Part shown: one piece after another, positions 25,851 through 34,553 of the stretch
Layout of the letters: each line of letters begins with the position of its first letter
Position numbering within the stretch: position 1 is the stretch's first letter
Source: an uncultured Roseburia sp.
GTDB taxonomy: Bacteria; Bacillota; Clostridia; Lachnospirales; Lachnospiraceae
Length of the DNA stretch: 64,000 nt
Direction of reading: 5' to 3'
NCBI GenBank assembly: GCA_910577925.1
Contig: CAJTOI010000015.1
Span: 24,090 to 88,089, forward strand
Program-made: the position numbers and the translations under genes
The notes under the pieces: generated by a model
Database searches by the model: none
Told to the model about the DNA's origin: nothing
The model's input: the letters and a program-made list of their open reading frames with translations, nothing else

Positions 25851-28800
25851 CTAGTCTCTGGTATTCGCATAAAACGCTTCAATCTGTGCCTGCTCGGAGG
25901 AAAGTCCCTTCTCCTCCATCTGCACAATCGCCATCAGCATACGATTGTAATCGTAGGGGATTACTTTCTTGAACTTTGGCAGATACGCGCTGAAATGGTC
26001 GAGAATCTCCTTGCCCTTCTCGGAATTTGTCAGCGCCACATGCTCTTTTATCATCTCTTTGAGCTCCATCACGTCATACTTGTTTGCGACTTCCTCGGAA
26101 CCTACCATCTCCTTGTTGATTCTGGTGTAGAGGTCATTGTCCTCGTCAAGCACGTAGGCGATGCCGCCGCTCATGCCTGCCGCAAAGTTTTTGCCGGTCT
26201 TCCCGAGCACGACCACACGCCCGCCGGTCATATACTCGCATCCGTGGTCGCCGACCCCCTCCACGACCGCGGAAGCGCCCGAATTGCGCACACAGAACCG
26301 CTCTCCGGCCACGCCGCTGATAAAGGCTTTGCCGCTCGTCGCCCCGTAGAGCGCCACATTTCCGATAATGATATTCTCATCCTTTTTGTATTTCACACCC
26401 GCCGGCGCGTAGACGACGAGCTTTCCGCCGGAAAGTCCCTTGCCGAAATAATCGTTGGAATCCCCGACAAGCTCCAGCGTCAGCCCTCTCGGGATAAACG
26501 CCCCGAAACTCTGTCCTCCGGCGCCGCTGCACTTGACGATAAACGTATCCTCCGGCAGACCCTCGCCGCCGCTGTGCTTTGTGATCTCGGACCCGAAAAT
26601 GGTTCCGAACGAACGGTCGGTATTTGTGACCTCCACGGCGATACTCCGGCGCTGTCCCTGCTCCAACGCACTCTTTAACTGCTTTAACAGCACCGTCATA
26701 TCCTTCGTCTTCTCCAGCTCGAAATCATAGACCTGCTTCGGGTCGAACGTGACTTTCTCCTTCGGGCCCGCATACGGATTGTTCAGAATCCTGGAAAGGT
26801 CAATCTCCTTTTCTCTCCCCTTTAAATCTTCACGCACTTTGAGCAGATCGCTTCTTCCGACCATCTCGTCAATCGTGCGGCAGCCCAATTTCGCCATATA
26901 TTCCCGCAGCTCCTGCGCGATAAAGCGCATGAAATTCTCCACGTATTCCGGCTTGCCCGCAAACCGTTTGCGCAGCGCGGGATTCTGCGTTGCGATTCCG
27001 GCCGGGCAGGTGTCCAGATTGCAGACGCGCATCATCACGCAGCCCAGCGTCACAAGCGGCGCCGTCGCAAAGCCGAACTCCTCGGCACCGAGCAGTGCCG
27101 CCGTCGCCACGTCCCGGCCGCTCATCAGCTTGCCGTCCGTCTCGATGCGCACCTTATTGCGCAGCCCGTTCCGAATCAGCGTCTGGTGCGTCTCCGCAAG
27201 CCCGAGCTCCCAGGGCAGCCCGGCGTTGTGAATCGAGCTTGCCGGCGCGGCCCCGGTGCCGCCGTCGTAGCCCGAGATCAGAACGACCTGCGCGCCCGCT
27301 TTCGCAACGCCGGCTGCCACCGTGCCGACGCCCGCCTCGGAGACCAGCTTTACCGTGATCCGCGCGTCGCGGTTTGCATTCTTTAAATCGAAAATCAGCT
27401 GCTCCAAATCCTCGATGGAATAAATGTCGTGGTGCGGCGGCGGCGATATCAGCGACACGCCCGGCGTCGAGAGCCTCGTCTTTGCAATCCACGGGTACAC
27501 CTTTTTGCCGGGCAGATGTCCGCCCTCGCCGGGCTTCGCCCCCTGCGCCATTTTAATCTGTATCTCCTGCGCGCTGACAAGGTACCGGCTCGTCACGCCG
27601 AAGCGCCCGGACGCCACCTGCTTGATCGCCGAACAGCGGTTTACGCGGCTGTCTTTGCTCGCGATGCGCTCCGCATCCTCGCCGCCCTCGCCCGAGTTTG
27701 ACTTTCCGTGCAGGCGGTTCATCGCAATCGCTAACGTCTCGTGAGCCTCCTGCGAGATCGAGCCGTAGGACATCGCTCCCGTCTTAAAGCGCTTCACGAT
27801 GGACTCCACGCTCTCGACCTCCTCGAGCGGAACCCCTTTCTTCGGATAATTAAAATCCATCAGGCCGCGCAGCGTAATCTGCTGCTCCTCTTTATTCACA
27901 AGCGCCGTGTACTGCAGAAACAGCCCGTAATCCCCGCGCCTTGTCGCCTCCTGCAGCAGATGGATCGTCGCCGGATTATAAAGATGCGGGTCGGCGCCGC
28001 TGCGCATCTTGTGGCGCCCTCTGCTGTCTAACGTCAGATCATTTTCGAGTCCGAGCGGGTCATACGCCGCAGAGTGGAGCTCGTTGACATCCTCCTCAAT
28101 GTCGCGGAGCGTGATCCCGCCGATGCGGCTCACGGTGTTCGTGAAATATTTATCGATAATCTCCCCGTCGATGCCGACGGCCTCAAAAATCTTAGAACCC
28201 TCGTAGGACTGAATCGTCGAGATGCCCATCTTCGACGCAATCTTGACAATCCCGTTTAAGATCGCGGCGTTGTAATCCGCGACCGCCGCGTAATAATCCT
28301 TGTCAAGCATATGCTCATCCACGAGCTGTTTTACCGTATCCTGCGCCAGGTACGGGTTAATCGCACAGGCGCCGTAGCCCAGCAGCGCCGCAAAATGATG
28401 CACCTCCCGCGGCTCACCGGACTCTAAAATCATCGCGACGGACGTTCTCTTTTTCGTGCGCACCAGATGCTGCTGCAGCGCGGAGACGGCGAGCAGCGAC
28501 GGAATCGGCACATGGTTCTCGTCAATGCCGCGGTCGGACAGAATCAGGATATTCGCCCCGTCCCGGTACGCGCGGTCCGCCTCCACGCACAGGCGGTCGA
28601 GCGCCCGCTCAAGGCTCGTATTTTTATAATAAATAATCGGAATGACCGCAACCTTAAACCCGTCGACCTTCATCGCCTTGATTTTCATTAAATCCGTGTT
28701 CGTCAAAATCGGATTATTGACTTTTAAAACTTTGCAGTTCTCCGCCTTTTCCTCGAGCAGGTTTCCGTCCTCGCCGATATACACCGTCGTCGAAGTCACA

Positions 28801-30437
28801 ACCTTCTCGCGGATCGAGTCGATGGGCGGGTTCGTCACCTGCGCAAACAGCTGCTTAAAATAATTAAACAGCGGCTGATGGTCGCCCGCGAGCGCTGCAA
28901 GCGGCGTGTCGATCCCCATCGCGGAGGTTCCCTCGCCGCCGGTTTTTGCCATCGGGAGAATCGCCTCCCGCAGCGACTCGTACGTGTAGCCAAACGCTTT
29001 CTGCATCCGTTTCCGCTCTTCTTTTGCGTACTCGGGCACGCGCTCATTCGGGATTTTTAAATCGCCCAAATCCAGCAGGTTCCGGTCCAGCCATTCGCCG
29101 TACGGCTTGCGCCCGGCGTAGCGCTCTTTCAGCTCATCGTCATCGATTACTTTTCCCTGCACCGTGTCCACGAGCAGCATCTTGCCGGGACGCAGCCGTT
29201 CCTTTGCGGTAATCTTTGTCGGGTCAATCTCCAGCACGCCGACCTCGGACGAGAGAATCAGATAATCGTCGTCCGTGATGTAATAGCGGGACGGGCGCAG
29301 TCCGTTGCGGTCAAGCACCGCCCCCATCAGGTCGCCGTCCGAAAAAAGAATCGAGGCCGGGCCGTCCCACGGCTCCATCATCGTCGCGTAATACTGATAA
29401 AAATCTTTCTTTTTCCGGGACATAATGCGGTTGTTCGCCCACGGCTCCGGTATCATAATCATCACCGCAAGCGGCAGCTCCATGCCGCTCATCACAAGAA
29501 ATTCCAATGTGTTGTCAAGCATGGCGGAGTCGGAACCCTCGGTGTTGATGACCGGCAGTACCTTCTGCAGCTGCCCCCTCAAATGCTCGGACTCCATCGT
29601 CTCTTCCCGCGCCAGCATCTTGTCGGCGTTTCCCTTGATCGTGTTAATCTCCCCGTTATGTACGATAAAGCGGTTCGGGTGCGCCCGCTCCCAGCTCGGG
29701 TTCGTGTTCGTCGAAAAGCGGGAGTGCACGGTCGCGATCGCGGACTCATAATCCGCGTCCTGCAGGTCCGCAAAAAACTGCCGCAGCTGCTCCACCAGAA
29801 ACATTCCCTTATACACGATCGTCCTGCTCGAGAGCGACACCACATAGGTATCGTCATTCGACTGTTCAAATACGCGCCTTGCGACATAGAGCCTGCGGTC
29901 GAAATCCAGCCCCCGCTCCGTGTCCGCAGGGCGCTTCACAAAGCACTGCACGATACAGGGCATGCAGTCCGCCGCTTTCTGCCCGAGCTTCGCCCGGTCG
30001 GTCGGGACTTCTCTCCAGCCTAAAAACTCCATCCCCTCTTTTCGGATGATAACCTCAAACATCTTTTTGGCCCGGTTGCGCTGCAGCTCATCCTGCGGGA
30101 AAAAGAACATGCCGACGCCGTAGTCCCGCTCTTCCCCGAGGTCGATGCCAAGCTGCTGACCGATTTTCGAGAAAAACCGGTGAGAAATCTGCAGCAGAAT
30201 GCCGACGCCGTCCCCGGTCTTCCCCTCCGCATCCTTTCCTGCGCGGTGCTTTAAGCACTCTACAATTTTAAGCGCGTTCTCCACCGTCTCGTGGGTCTTG
30301 ATTCCTTTGATATTCACCACCGCACCGATTCCGCAGTTGTCGTGCTCGAATCCCGGCTCATACAATCCCGGCCCGCTTTTTACGGGCGTACAAAACCGGT
30401 TTAAGGTATCTCTTTTTTCCGTTCTCTGCTCTCTCAT
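25851..30437 (-). CDS. gltB: glutamate synthase large subunit (alpha)
   Basis: This is a 1528-residue subunit. The N-terminal class II amidotransferase domain has its catalytic Cys35 in EHDNCGIGAV; the enzyme must be processed so that Cys becomes residue 1. The central and FMN domains contain GAKPGEGGHLPGKKV, SPPPHHDIYSIEDL and ISGYDGGTGAAP. CVMMRVCNLDTC provides the three cysteines of the [3Fe-4S] cluster. The C-terminal beta-helix is recognisable by repeated G-rich strands. ATG 30437 follows AAAGGAAG; the extension to 30479 has no such site. It is transcribed first, with gltD second, from a promoter at 30527-30555. It is the main glutamate-producing enzyme together with GltD. Confidence 0.97.
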   Translation of the reverse strand: MREQRTEKRDTLNRFCTPVKSGPGLYEPGFEHDNCGIGAVVNIKGIKTHETVENALKIVECLKHRAGKDAEGKTGDGVGILLQISHRFFSKIGQQLGIDLGEERDYGVGMFFFPQDELQRNRAKKMFEVIIRKEGMEFLGWREVPTDRAKLGQKAADCMPCIVQCFVKRPADTERGLDFDRRLYVARRVFEQSNDDTYVVSLSSRTIVYKGMFLVEQLRQFFADLQDADYESAIATVHSRFSTNTNPSWERAHPNRFIVHNGEINTIKGNADKMLAREETMESEHLRGQLQKVLPVINTEGSDSAMLDNTLEFLVMSGMELPLAVMIMIPEPWANNRIMSRKKKDFYQYYATMMEPWDGPASILFSDGDLMGAVLDRNGLRPSRYYITDDDYLILSSEVGVLEIDPTKITAKERLRPGKMLLVDTVQGKVIDDDELKERYAGRKPYGEWLDRNLLDLGDLKIPNERVPEYAKEERKRMQKAFGYTYESLREAILPMAKTGGEGTSAMGIDTPLAALAGDHQPLFNYFKQLFAQVTNPPIDSIREKVVTSTTVYIGEDGNLLEEKAENCKVLKVNNPILTNTDLMKIKAMKVDGFKVAVIPIIYYKNTSLERALDRLCVEADRAYRDGANILILSDRGIDENHVPIPSLLAVSALQQHLVRTKKRTSVAMILESGEPREVHHFAALLGYGACAINPYLAQDTVKQLVDEHMLDKDYYAAVADYNAAILNGIVKIASKMGISTIQSYEGSKIFEAVGIDGEIIDKYFTNTVSRIGGITLRDIEEDVNELHSAAYDPLGLENDLTLDSRGRHKMRSGADPHLYNPATIHLLQEATRRGDYGLFLQYTALVNKEEQQITLRGLMDFNYPKKGVPLEEVESVESIVKRFKTGAMSYGSISQEAHETLAIAMNRLHGKSNSGEGGEDAERIASKDSRVNRCSAIKQVASGRFGVTSRYLVSAQEIQIKMAQGAKPGEGGHLPGKKVYPWIAKTRLSTPGVSLISPPPHHDIYSIEDLEQLIFDLKNANRDARITVKLVSEAGVGTVAAGVAKAGAQVVLISGYDGGTGAAPASSIHNAGLPWELGLAETHQTLIRNGLRNKVRIETDGKLMSGRDVATAALLGAEEFGFATAPLVTLGCVMMRVCNLDTCPAGIATQNPALRKRFAGKPEYVENFMRFIAQELREYMAKLGCRTIDEMVGRSDLLKVREDLKGREKEIDLSRILNNPYAGPKEKVTFDPKQVYDFELEKTKDMTVLLKQLKSALEQGQRRSIAVEVTNTDRSFGTIFGSEITKHSGGEGLPEDTFIVKCSGAGGQSFGAFIPRGLTLELVGDSNDYFGKGLSGGKLVVYAPAGVKYKKDENIIIGNVALYGATSGKAFISGVAGERFCVRNSGASAVVEGVGDHGCEYMTGGRVVVLGKTGKNFAAGMSGGIAYVLDEDNDLYTRINKEMVGSEEVANKYDVMELKEMIKEHVALTNSEKGKEILDHFSAYLPKFKKVIPYDYNRMLMAIVQMEEKGLSSEQAQIEAFYANTRD

Positions 30438-30526
30438 ATATGGACTTCCTTTCTGATCGTGCTGCGACCTGCAAATCATCTGTCCTTCTTATGCGAACAG
30501 ATGTCTTTTCAGATTTTCTGTCTTTT

Positions 30527-30555
30527 AATATACACCTTTCTCATCCCCTTGTCTA
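30527..30555 (-). promoter_or_regulatory. gltBD promoter
   Basis: On the minus strand TAGACA (30550-30555) and TATATT (30527-30532) are separated by 17 bases, about 90 bases upstream of the gltB start. The sequence further upstream (30556-30671) is strongly AT-rich and has no gene; it could hold activator sites, but I see no clear repeat. Confidence 0.6.
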
Positions 30556-30671
30556 CCGGTTTTTTTCTTATATTTTCTGATAATTTGACTATTTTATATT
30601 TTTCCCTTTTTACTCAGATTATTTAACCGTATTTTTATCATAATCACCATTTATTGAACAATTCAAGACGT

Positions 30672-30714
30672 AAAAAAGGGAAAGCGCACAAAATTTTCTT
30701 GTGCGCTTTCCCTT
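30672..30714. terminator. bidirectional terminator after the folate/CPBP run
   Basis: AAGGGAAAGCGCACAA (30676-30691) pairs perfectly with 30699-30714 around a seven-base loop. On the minus strand it is followed by a T-rich run, so it terminates the long operon that ends with the CPBP protease gene at 30777 and insulates the gltB promoter. Confidence 0.88.
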
Positions 30715-30776
30715 GGTTTTTCCTATAAAAAACAAATTGTGTCAAAATTGTGTCGGAAGCCGTACCCGATCCGGCT

Positions 30777-31643
30777 CTATATCTCCTCTCTTTTCCTGCG
30801 CATATACACGCCCATTCCGCCCGCTCCGAGCAAAAGCAGCGCCGCGGTCACGCCGATCCCCGCAGCCGTCGGCTCAAAAGAAAAGGCCAGCACACCCGTC
30901 TCCGCCCGCAGCACCGCGATGAGATTGGCCGCGATATGCCCGAGCACGGGCACATACAAAAAGCCGCTCTTCTCGTACAGCAAGGCCAGCACAAGCCCGA
31001 TTCCCCCGGCATAGACAAACTGTACCAGATTAAAGTGCACCAGGCCGAACAGCAGTGCCGACAGGCATACCGCCATCCATCCTGCGCGGGAGATTCCGGC
31101 CGCACCCGCCTTTGCGCGCGCATCTGCAGCGCAGGCGTCCCCGCCCGGGTTTTCCGCAGACGCTTTCTGCGCAAACAGCAGCTTCAGACGCTGATACACC
31201 ACGCCGCGGAACAGAAGCTCCTCCGCAATCGGAATCACAAGGCAAGAGCCGAACAGCTCATAGAGCAGTCTCCCCGCAAAAAAGGTATCGTTAACCGCCG
31301 CAAAGCTGTCGGACGCCTCCATCAGCGGCGACATCGCGATCAGATTGTTGACCGCCGCGGCGAGCGCAGCCGTAATAACCGCAGCCGCAGCGATATTTCC
31401 CGCAAGCGTCCGGTCAAACTTTACCGGACGTCTCCCGTACACGTTGTCCCGGATGCGTTTATCCGCCGCATAGTATGAAAAAATAACCGGAATCGTCGCC
31501 GCCGCGCTGACGGTCTGACGCAACATATAAGTTTCCGCCGCGTCCCCCAAAAATAATTGTATAAAGAAAAACGCGATTCCTCCCGCCACATAATACATAC
31601 CGATCGGGTAGAGAATCTGCCAGATTTTATATGCTCCCGTCAT
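30777..31643 (-). CDS. CPBP-family intramembrane metalloprotease
   Basis: This 288-residue, eight-helix protein is of the CAAX protease/bacteriocin-processing (Abi) family. The catalytic motifs are visible: IPIAEELLFRGVVYQRLK with the EExxxR signature, FGLVHFN with its conserved His, and GHIAANLIAVL with the last His and Asn. In bacteria such enzymes take part in bacteriocin immunity or unknown membrane processing. ATG 31643 lies within the last codons of the HAD gene, so the two overlap by 17 bases and are coupled. It is the last gene of the folate run, ahead of a strong terminator. The substrate is unknown. Confidence 0.88.
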   Translation of the reverse strand: MTGAYKIWQILYPIGMYYVAGGIAFFFIQLFLGDAAETYMLRQTVSAAATIPVIFSYYAADKRIRDNVYGRRPVKFDRTLAGNIAAAAVITAALAAAVNNLIAMSPLMEASDSFAAVNDTFFAGRLLYELFGSCLVIPIAEELLFRGVVYQRLKLLFAQKASAENPGGDACAADARAKAGAAGISRAGWMAVCLSALLFGLVHFNLVQFVYAGGIGLVLALLYEKSGFLYVPVLGHIAANLIAVLRAETGVLAFSFEPTAAGIGVTAALLLLGAGGMGVYMRRKREEI

Positions 31644-32301
31644 TTTCAAAGTACCGCTCCACTTCCTTTACCGTGTCAACCGCCGCCTCCGCGCCCGCGG
31701 CCAGCAGCTCCTCCTTTGTCCCGAACCCGTAGCCGACCCCCAGACAGCGGATTCCCGCAATCTTTGCGCCTGCGGCGTCATATTTCGTGTCGCCGACCAG
31801 GCACATCTCGTCGCGTCCGATGCCGCGCCCGCGCTCCGCCATTCTGCGGCAGAGCTCCTCTAAGACCTCTTCCTTGCTGCTGACGGAACCGTCTAATGTC
31901 GAACCTACAATCTCGTCAAATTCCTCCGTCAGCCCGAAATGCGCAAGAATCCGCCGACAGGCAGTCTCCGGCTTCGAGGAGGCCAGCGCGATGACATATC
32001 CCCGGCGCTTGAGATTTCGGATGCACTCCCCCACACCTTCATAGAGGCTGCACTCAAAAATTCCTTTGACGTCAAAGCGCTCCCGGTATTTTACGACCGC
32101 CTTCCACGCCTCGTCCCCGTTCATCCCGTACCGCTCTTTAAAAATCAGCTCCAAAGGCGGCCCGATAAAGACCCGAAGCTTCGTCAGGTCGGGTTCCTCC
32201 ACGCCGTAGGCGCGGAGCGCATACTGCACGCACTTCGTGATTCCCTCCTCCGAGTTGATAATCGTACCGTCCAGATCAAATAAAATCGCCTTTACTGCCA
32301 C
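31627..32301 (-). CDS. HAD-superfamily phosphatase, phosphoglycolate phosphatase-like
   Basis: This is a 224-residue HAD hydrolase. Motif I is LFDLDGTIINSEEG with the nucleophile Asp, motif II ALASSKPETA, and motif III/IV CLVGDTKYDAAGAKIAG with the GDxxxD acid. The GTG at 32301 follows GGGAGGGAGC by two bases and gives the usual PGP length; the longer frame upstream runs back over folBK and lacks family sequence. It lies 23 bases downstream of folBK. The GDTKYD form and IGPPLELIF are typical of the Gph/PGMB-like clade. The substrate cannot be fixed. A dihydroneopterin triphosphate-related dephosphorylation in folate synthesis is conceivable from position, but this is inference. Confidence 0.85.
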   Translation of the reverse strand: MAVKAILFDLDGTIINSEEGITKCVQYALRAYGVEEPDLTKLRVFIGPPLELIFKERYGMNGDEAWKAVVKYRERFDVKGIFECSLYEGVGECIRNLKRRGYVIALASSKPETACRRILAHFGLTEEFDEIVGSTLDGSVSSKEEVLEELCRRMAERGRGIGRDEMCLVGDTKYDAAGAKIAGIRCLGVGYGFGTKEELLAAGAEAAVDTVKEVERYFENDGSI

Positions 32302-32324
32302 AAGCTCCCTCCCGTCCGTTTGCC

Positions 32325-33149
32325 TTATGCGTCTGTTTTCTCCAGCGCTGCCGCAAGCTCCGCCACCGTTTTCCCAAGCAGCGGATGCCTGTAATTCGGG
32401 CACAGCTCCGCCAGAGGCGCGAGCACAAAACTGCGGTTTGCCATATCCGCATGGGGAATTATCAAATCCGCATCCTCGTATACCAGTTTATCATAAAAAA
32501 TAATATCCAGATCCAGCGTCCGCGGTCCCCAGTGAATCTGGCGCACACGCATCTCCTGCGCCTCAATCTCATGCAGACGGTCCAGCAATTCATGCGGTGT
32601 GAGCAGTGTGCGCAGCGCCACGGCGCCGTTGACAAAATCGTCCTGCTCCACCCCGCCGTAGGGTTTTGTCACAAGCATTTCGGAAATCTTCTGCACCTGC
32701 ACGCCGGGCGTATCGCGCAGCGCCGCAAGTCCCCGCCCGATATGCGCTTCCTTCTCGCCCATATTGGAACCGACCGCAAGATATACCTGGTGCCAGCCCC
32801 GCTCGATGGCGACAGAGACATTCTCAAACGGGAGACCGATCGGCGCATGCGGTTTGCACAGCTCTATCTCTACCCGCGCAAGAAGCGGAAATGTTAGGAG
32901 CATGGCCTCCGCGAGATGCTCCGCTGCCGCCTCAATCAGTTTGTACGTGTGCCGCTGTAAAAAATCGGTGATAAACACGCTGACTTCCCCGTAGTTGACC
33001 GAGTCCTCCAGACAATCGGTTCTGCCCGCCGTTCTGCAGTCCAGATACAGCCGGGCATTCACATAGAAATCCTGTCCGTCCCGCGTCTCCTCCGGGAACA
33101 CGCCGTGGTGTGCGAACACCTTCAAATTCGTAATCTTAATCACATCCAT
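32325..33149 (-). CDS. folBK: dihydroneopterin aldolase-HPPK fusion (FolB-FolK)
   Basis: This 274-residue bifunctional enzyme contains FolB at residues 1-120 (KITNLKVFAHHGVFPEETRD, SVNYGEV, RVEIELCKPHAPIG) and FolK at 121-274 (YLAVGSNMGEKEAHI, VTKPYGGVEQDDFVN, RTLDLDIIFYDKLVYED, PHADMANRSFVLAPLAEL). It converts dihydroneopterin to hydroxymethyl-dihydropterin and then pyrophosphorylates it. The fused form is common in Clostridia and streptococci. It follows folP by seven bases. All folate enzymes up to dihydrofolate, apart from the neopterin phosphatase, are present here. Confidence 0.96.
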   Translation of the reverse strand: MDVIKITNLKVFAHHGVFPEETRDGQDFYVNARLYLDCRTAGRTDCLEDSVNYGEVSVFITDFLQRHTYKLIEAAAEHLAEAMLLTFPLLARVEIELCKPHAPIGLPFENVSVAIERGWHQVYLAVGSNMGEKEAHIGRGLAALRDTPGVQVQKISEMLVTKPYGGVEQDDFVNGAVALRTLLTPHELLDRLHEIEAQEMRVRQIHWGPRTLDLDIIFYDKLVYEDADLIIPHADMANRSFVLAPLAELCPNYRHPLLGKTVAELAAALEKTDA

Positions 33150-33156
33150 ATCGTCC

Positions 33157-33981
33157 TCATTTCCGCGCGTACAAAACCGCCTCCGTCATCGCGATTGCCC
33201 TGACATTTTCGGCCACATCGTGCACCCGCACAAAACTGCAGCCCTGCGTCACGCCGATAACCGTCGTCGCGAGCGTCCCCTCCACGCGCTGATTTGCAGG
33301 CAGATCAAGCGTCAGTCCGATAACCGACTTCCGGGACGTTCCGAGCAGCACGGGATAGCCGAGCTCCCGCAATTCCCCGACCTGGCGGATCGCGCACAGA
33401 TTCTGCTCATAGCTCTTCGCAAATCCGACACCCGGGTCGAGCAGAATTTTATCGGGCGCGATTTTCGCCCGTTCTGCCAGCAAGATCGATTCGCGGAGGT
33501 CGTTTTTGACATCCTCGAAGAAATCCCCGTAATCCGTATTGTCCCGGTTGTGCATCAGACAGCAGGCCGCGCCGCTCTCCGCAATGACGGCGGCCATGTC
33601 TGCATCATACTTAAGCCCCCAGATATCATTCACCAGGTCCGCGCCGGCGCGAAGCGCCTCCGCCGCCACGGCGCTCTTGTACGTGTCCACCGAAATCGGC
33701 GCGTCAAAGCGCTCATGGAGCGCCGCAATCACCGGGACGACCCGCGCAATCTCCTCCTCGTCCGAGATCTGCACATGGCCGGGCCGCGTGGACTCCCCGC
33801 CCACGTCAATGACGGCCGCGCCGGCATCAAGCATTTCCTGCGCATGATAAAGCGCCGCATCCGTCTCCGTAAACTTTCCTCCGTCCGAAAACGAATCCGG
33901 CGTCACATTTAAAATCCCCATCACATAGGTGTGATTTCTTAAGTCAAATTCTTTTTTTCCGATCCATATCCTGTCTGTCAT
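33157..33981 (-). CDS. folP: dihydropteroate synthase
   Basis: This 274-residue DHPS condenses hydroxymethyl-dihydropterin pyrophosphate with p-aminobenzoate. The TIM-barrel signatures are GILNVTPDSFSDGG, DVGGESTRPGH, PISVDTYKSAVAAEAL, GADLVNDIWG, DPGVGFAKS and LGTSRKSVIG. ATG 33981 follows GAGGAGAC; a GTG at 34002 overlaps the folE stop. It is the sulfonamide target; the serine/proline region of the pABA-binding loops looks ordinary. It is the third folate gene in the order folC-folE-folP-folBK. Confidence 0.97.
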   Translation of the reverse strand: MTDRIWIGKKEFDLRNHTYVMGILNVTPDSFSDGGKFTETDAALYHAQEMLDAGAAVIDVGGESTRPGHVQISDEEEIARVVPVIAALHERFDAPISVDTYKSAVAAEALRAGADLVNDIWGLKYDADMAAVIAESGAACCLMHNRDNTDYGDFFEDVKNDLRESILLAERAKIAPDKILLDPGVGFAKSYEQNLCAIRQVGELRELGYPVLLGTSRKSVIGLTLDLPANQRVEGTLATTVIGVTQGCSFVRVHDVAENVRAIAMTEAVLYARK

Positions 33982-33998
33982 CGCTGTCTCCTCTGCTG

Positions 33999-34553
33999 TC
34001 ACATCCGAACAAGTTCAAAAAACTGATTCTGCAGCTTTTCATCCTCCGCAAAAACACCTCTCGTCACAAAAGTCACGGTCCTGCTGCCCGGCTTTTTTAC
34101 CCCGCGCATCGTCATACAGGTGTGCTCCGCCTCGAGCATCACCATCGCGCCTCTCGGCTTTAAATGCTCCATCAGCGCGTCCGCGATCTGCGCCGTCAAC
34201 TGTTCCTGCAGCTGCGGGCGCTTTGCGTAGACCTCAACCGTACGGGCAAGCTTGCTTAAACCGGCCACCCGCCCGTCCGGCACATACGCCAGGTGCGCTT
34301 TTCCGTAAAACGGCATAAAATGGTGCTCGCAGGTAGAGTAAAACGTGATATCCCGCTCTAACACCATCTCGTTATTTTCCGTGCGGAACGTCTTTGACAG
34401 CGGCTCTGCGGCCGTCTGCACAAGCCCCGCAAAAATCTCCTCATACATGCGGGCAATCCGGTCCGGCGTCCCGACAAGTCCCTCCCTATCCGGATTCTCG
34501 CCGATTCCCTCGAGTATCAGTCTGACTCCCTGTTCAATTTTCTCTCTATCCAT
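33999..34553 (-). CDS. folE: GTP cyclohydrolase I
   Basis: This 184-residue enzyme makes dihydroneopterin triphosphate from GTP, the first step of folate synthesis. The zinc ligands are in CEHHFMPFYG and HTCMTMRGV; GKAHLAYVPDGRVAGLSKLAR and RPQLQEQLT are the family's core motifs. ATG 34553 overlaps the end of folC by eight bases. The upstream extension to 34589 is discarded because it lies in folC and adds no conserved sequence. Confidence 0.97.
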   Translation of the reverse strand: MDREKIEQGVRLILEGIGENPDREGLVGTPDRIARMYEEIFAGLVQTAAEPLSKTFRTENNEMVLERDITFYSTCEHHFMPFYGKAHLAYVPDGRVAGLSKLARTVEVYAKRPQLQEQLTAQIADALMEHLKPRGAMVMLEAEHTCMTMRGVKKPGSRTVTFVTRGVFAEDEKLQNQFFELVRM

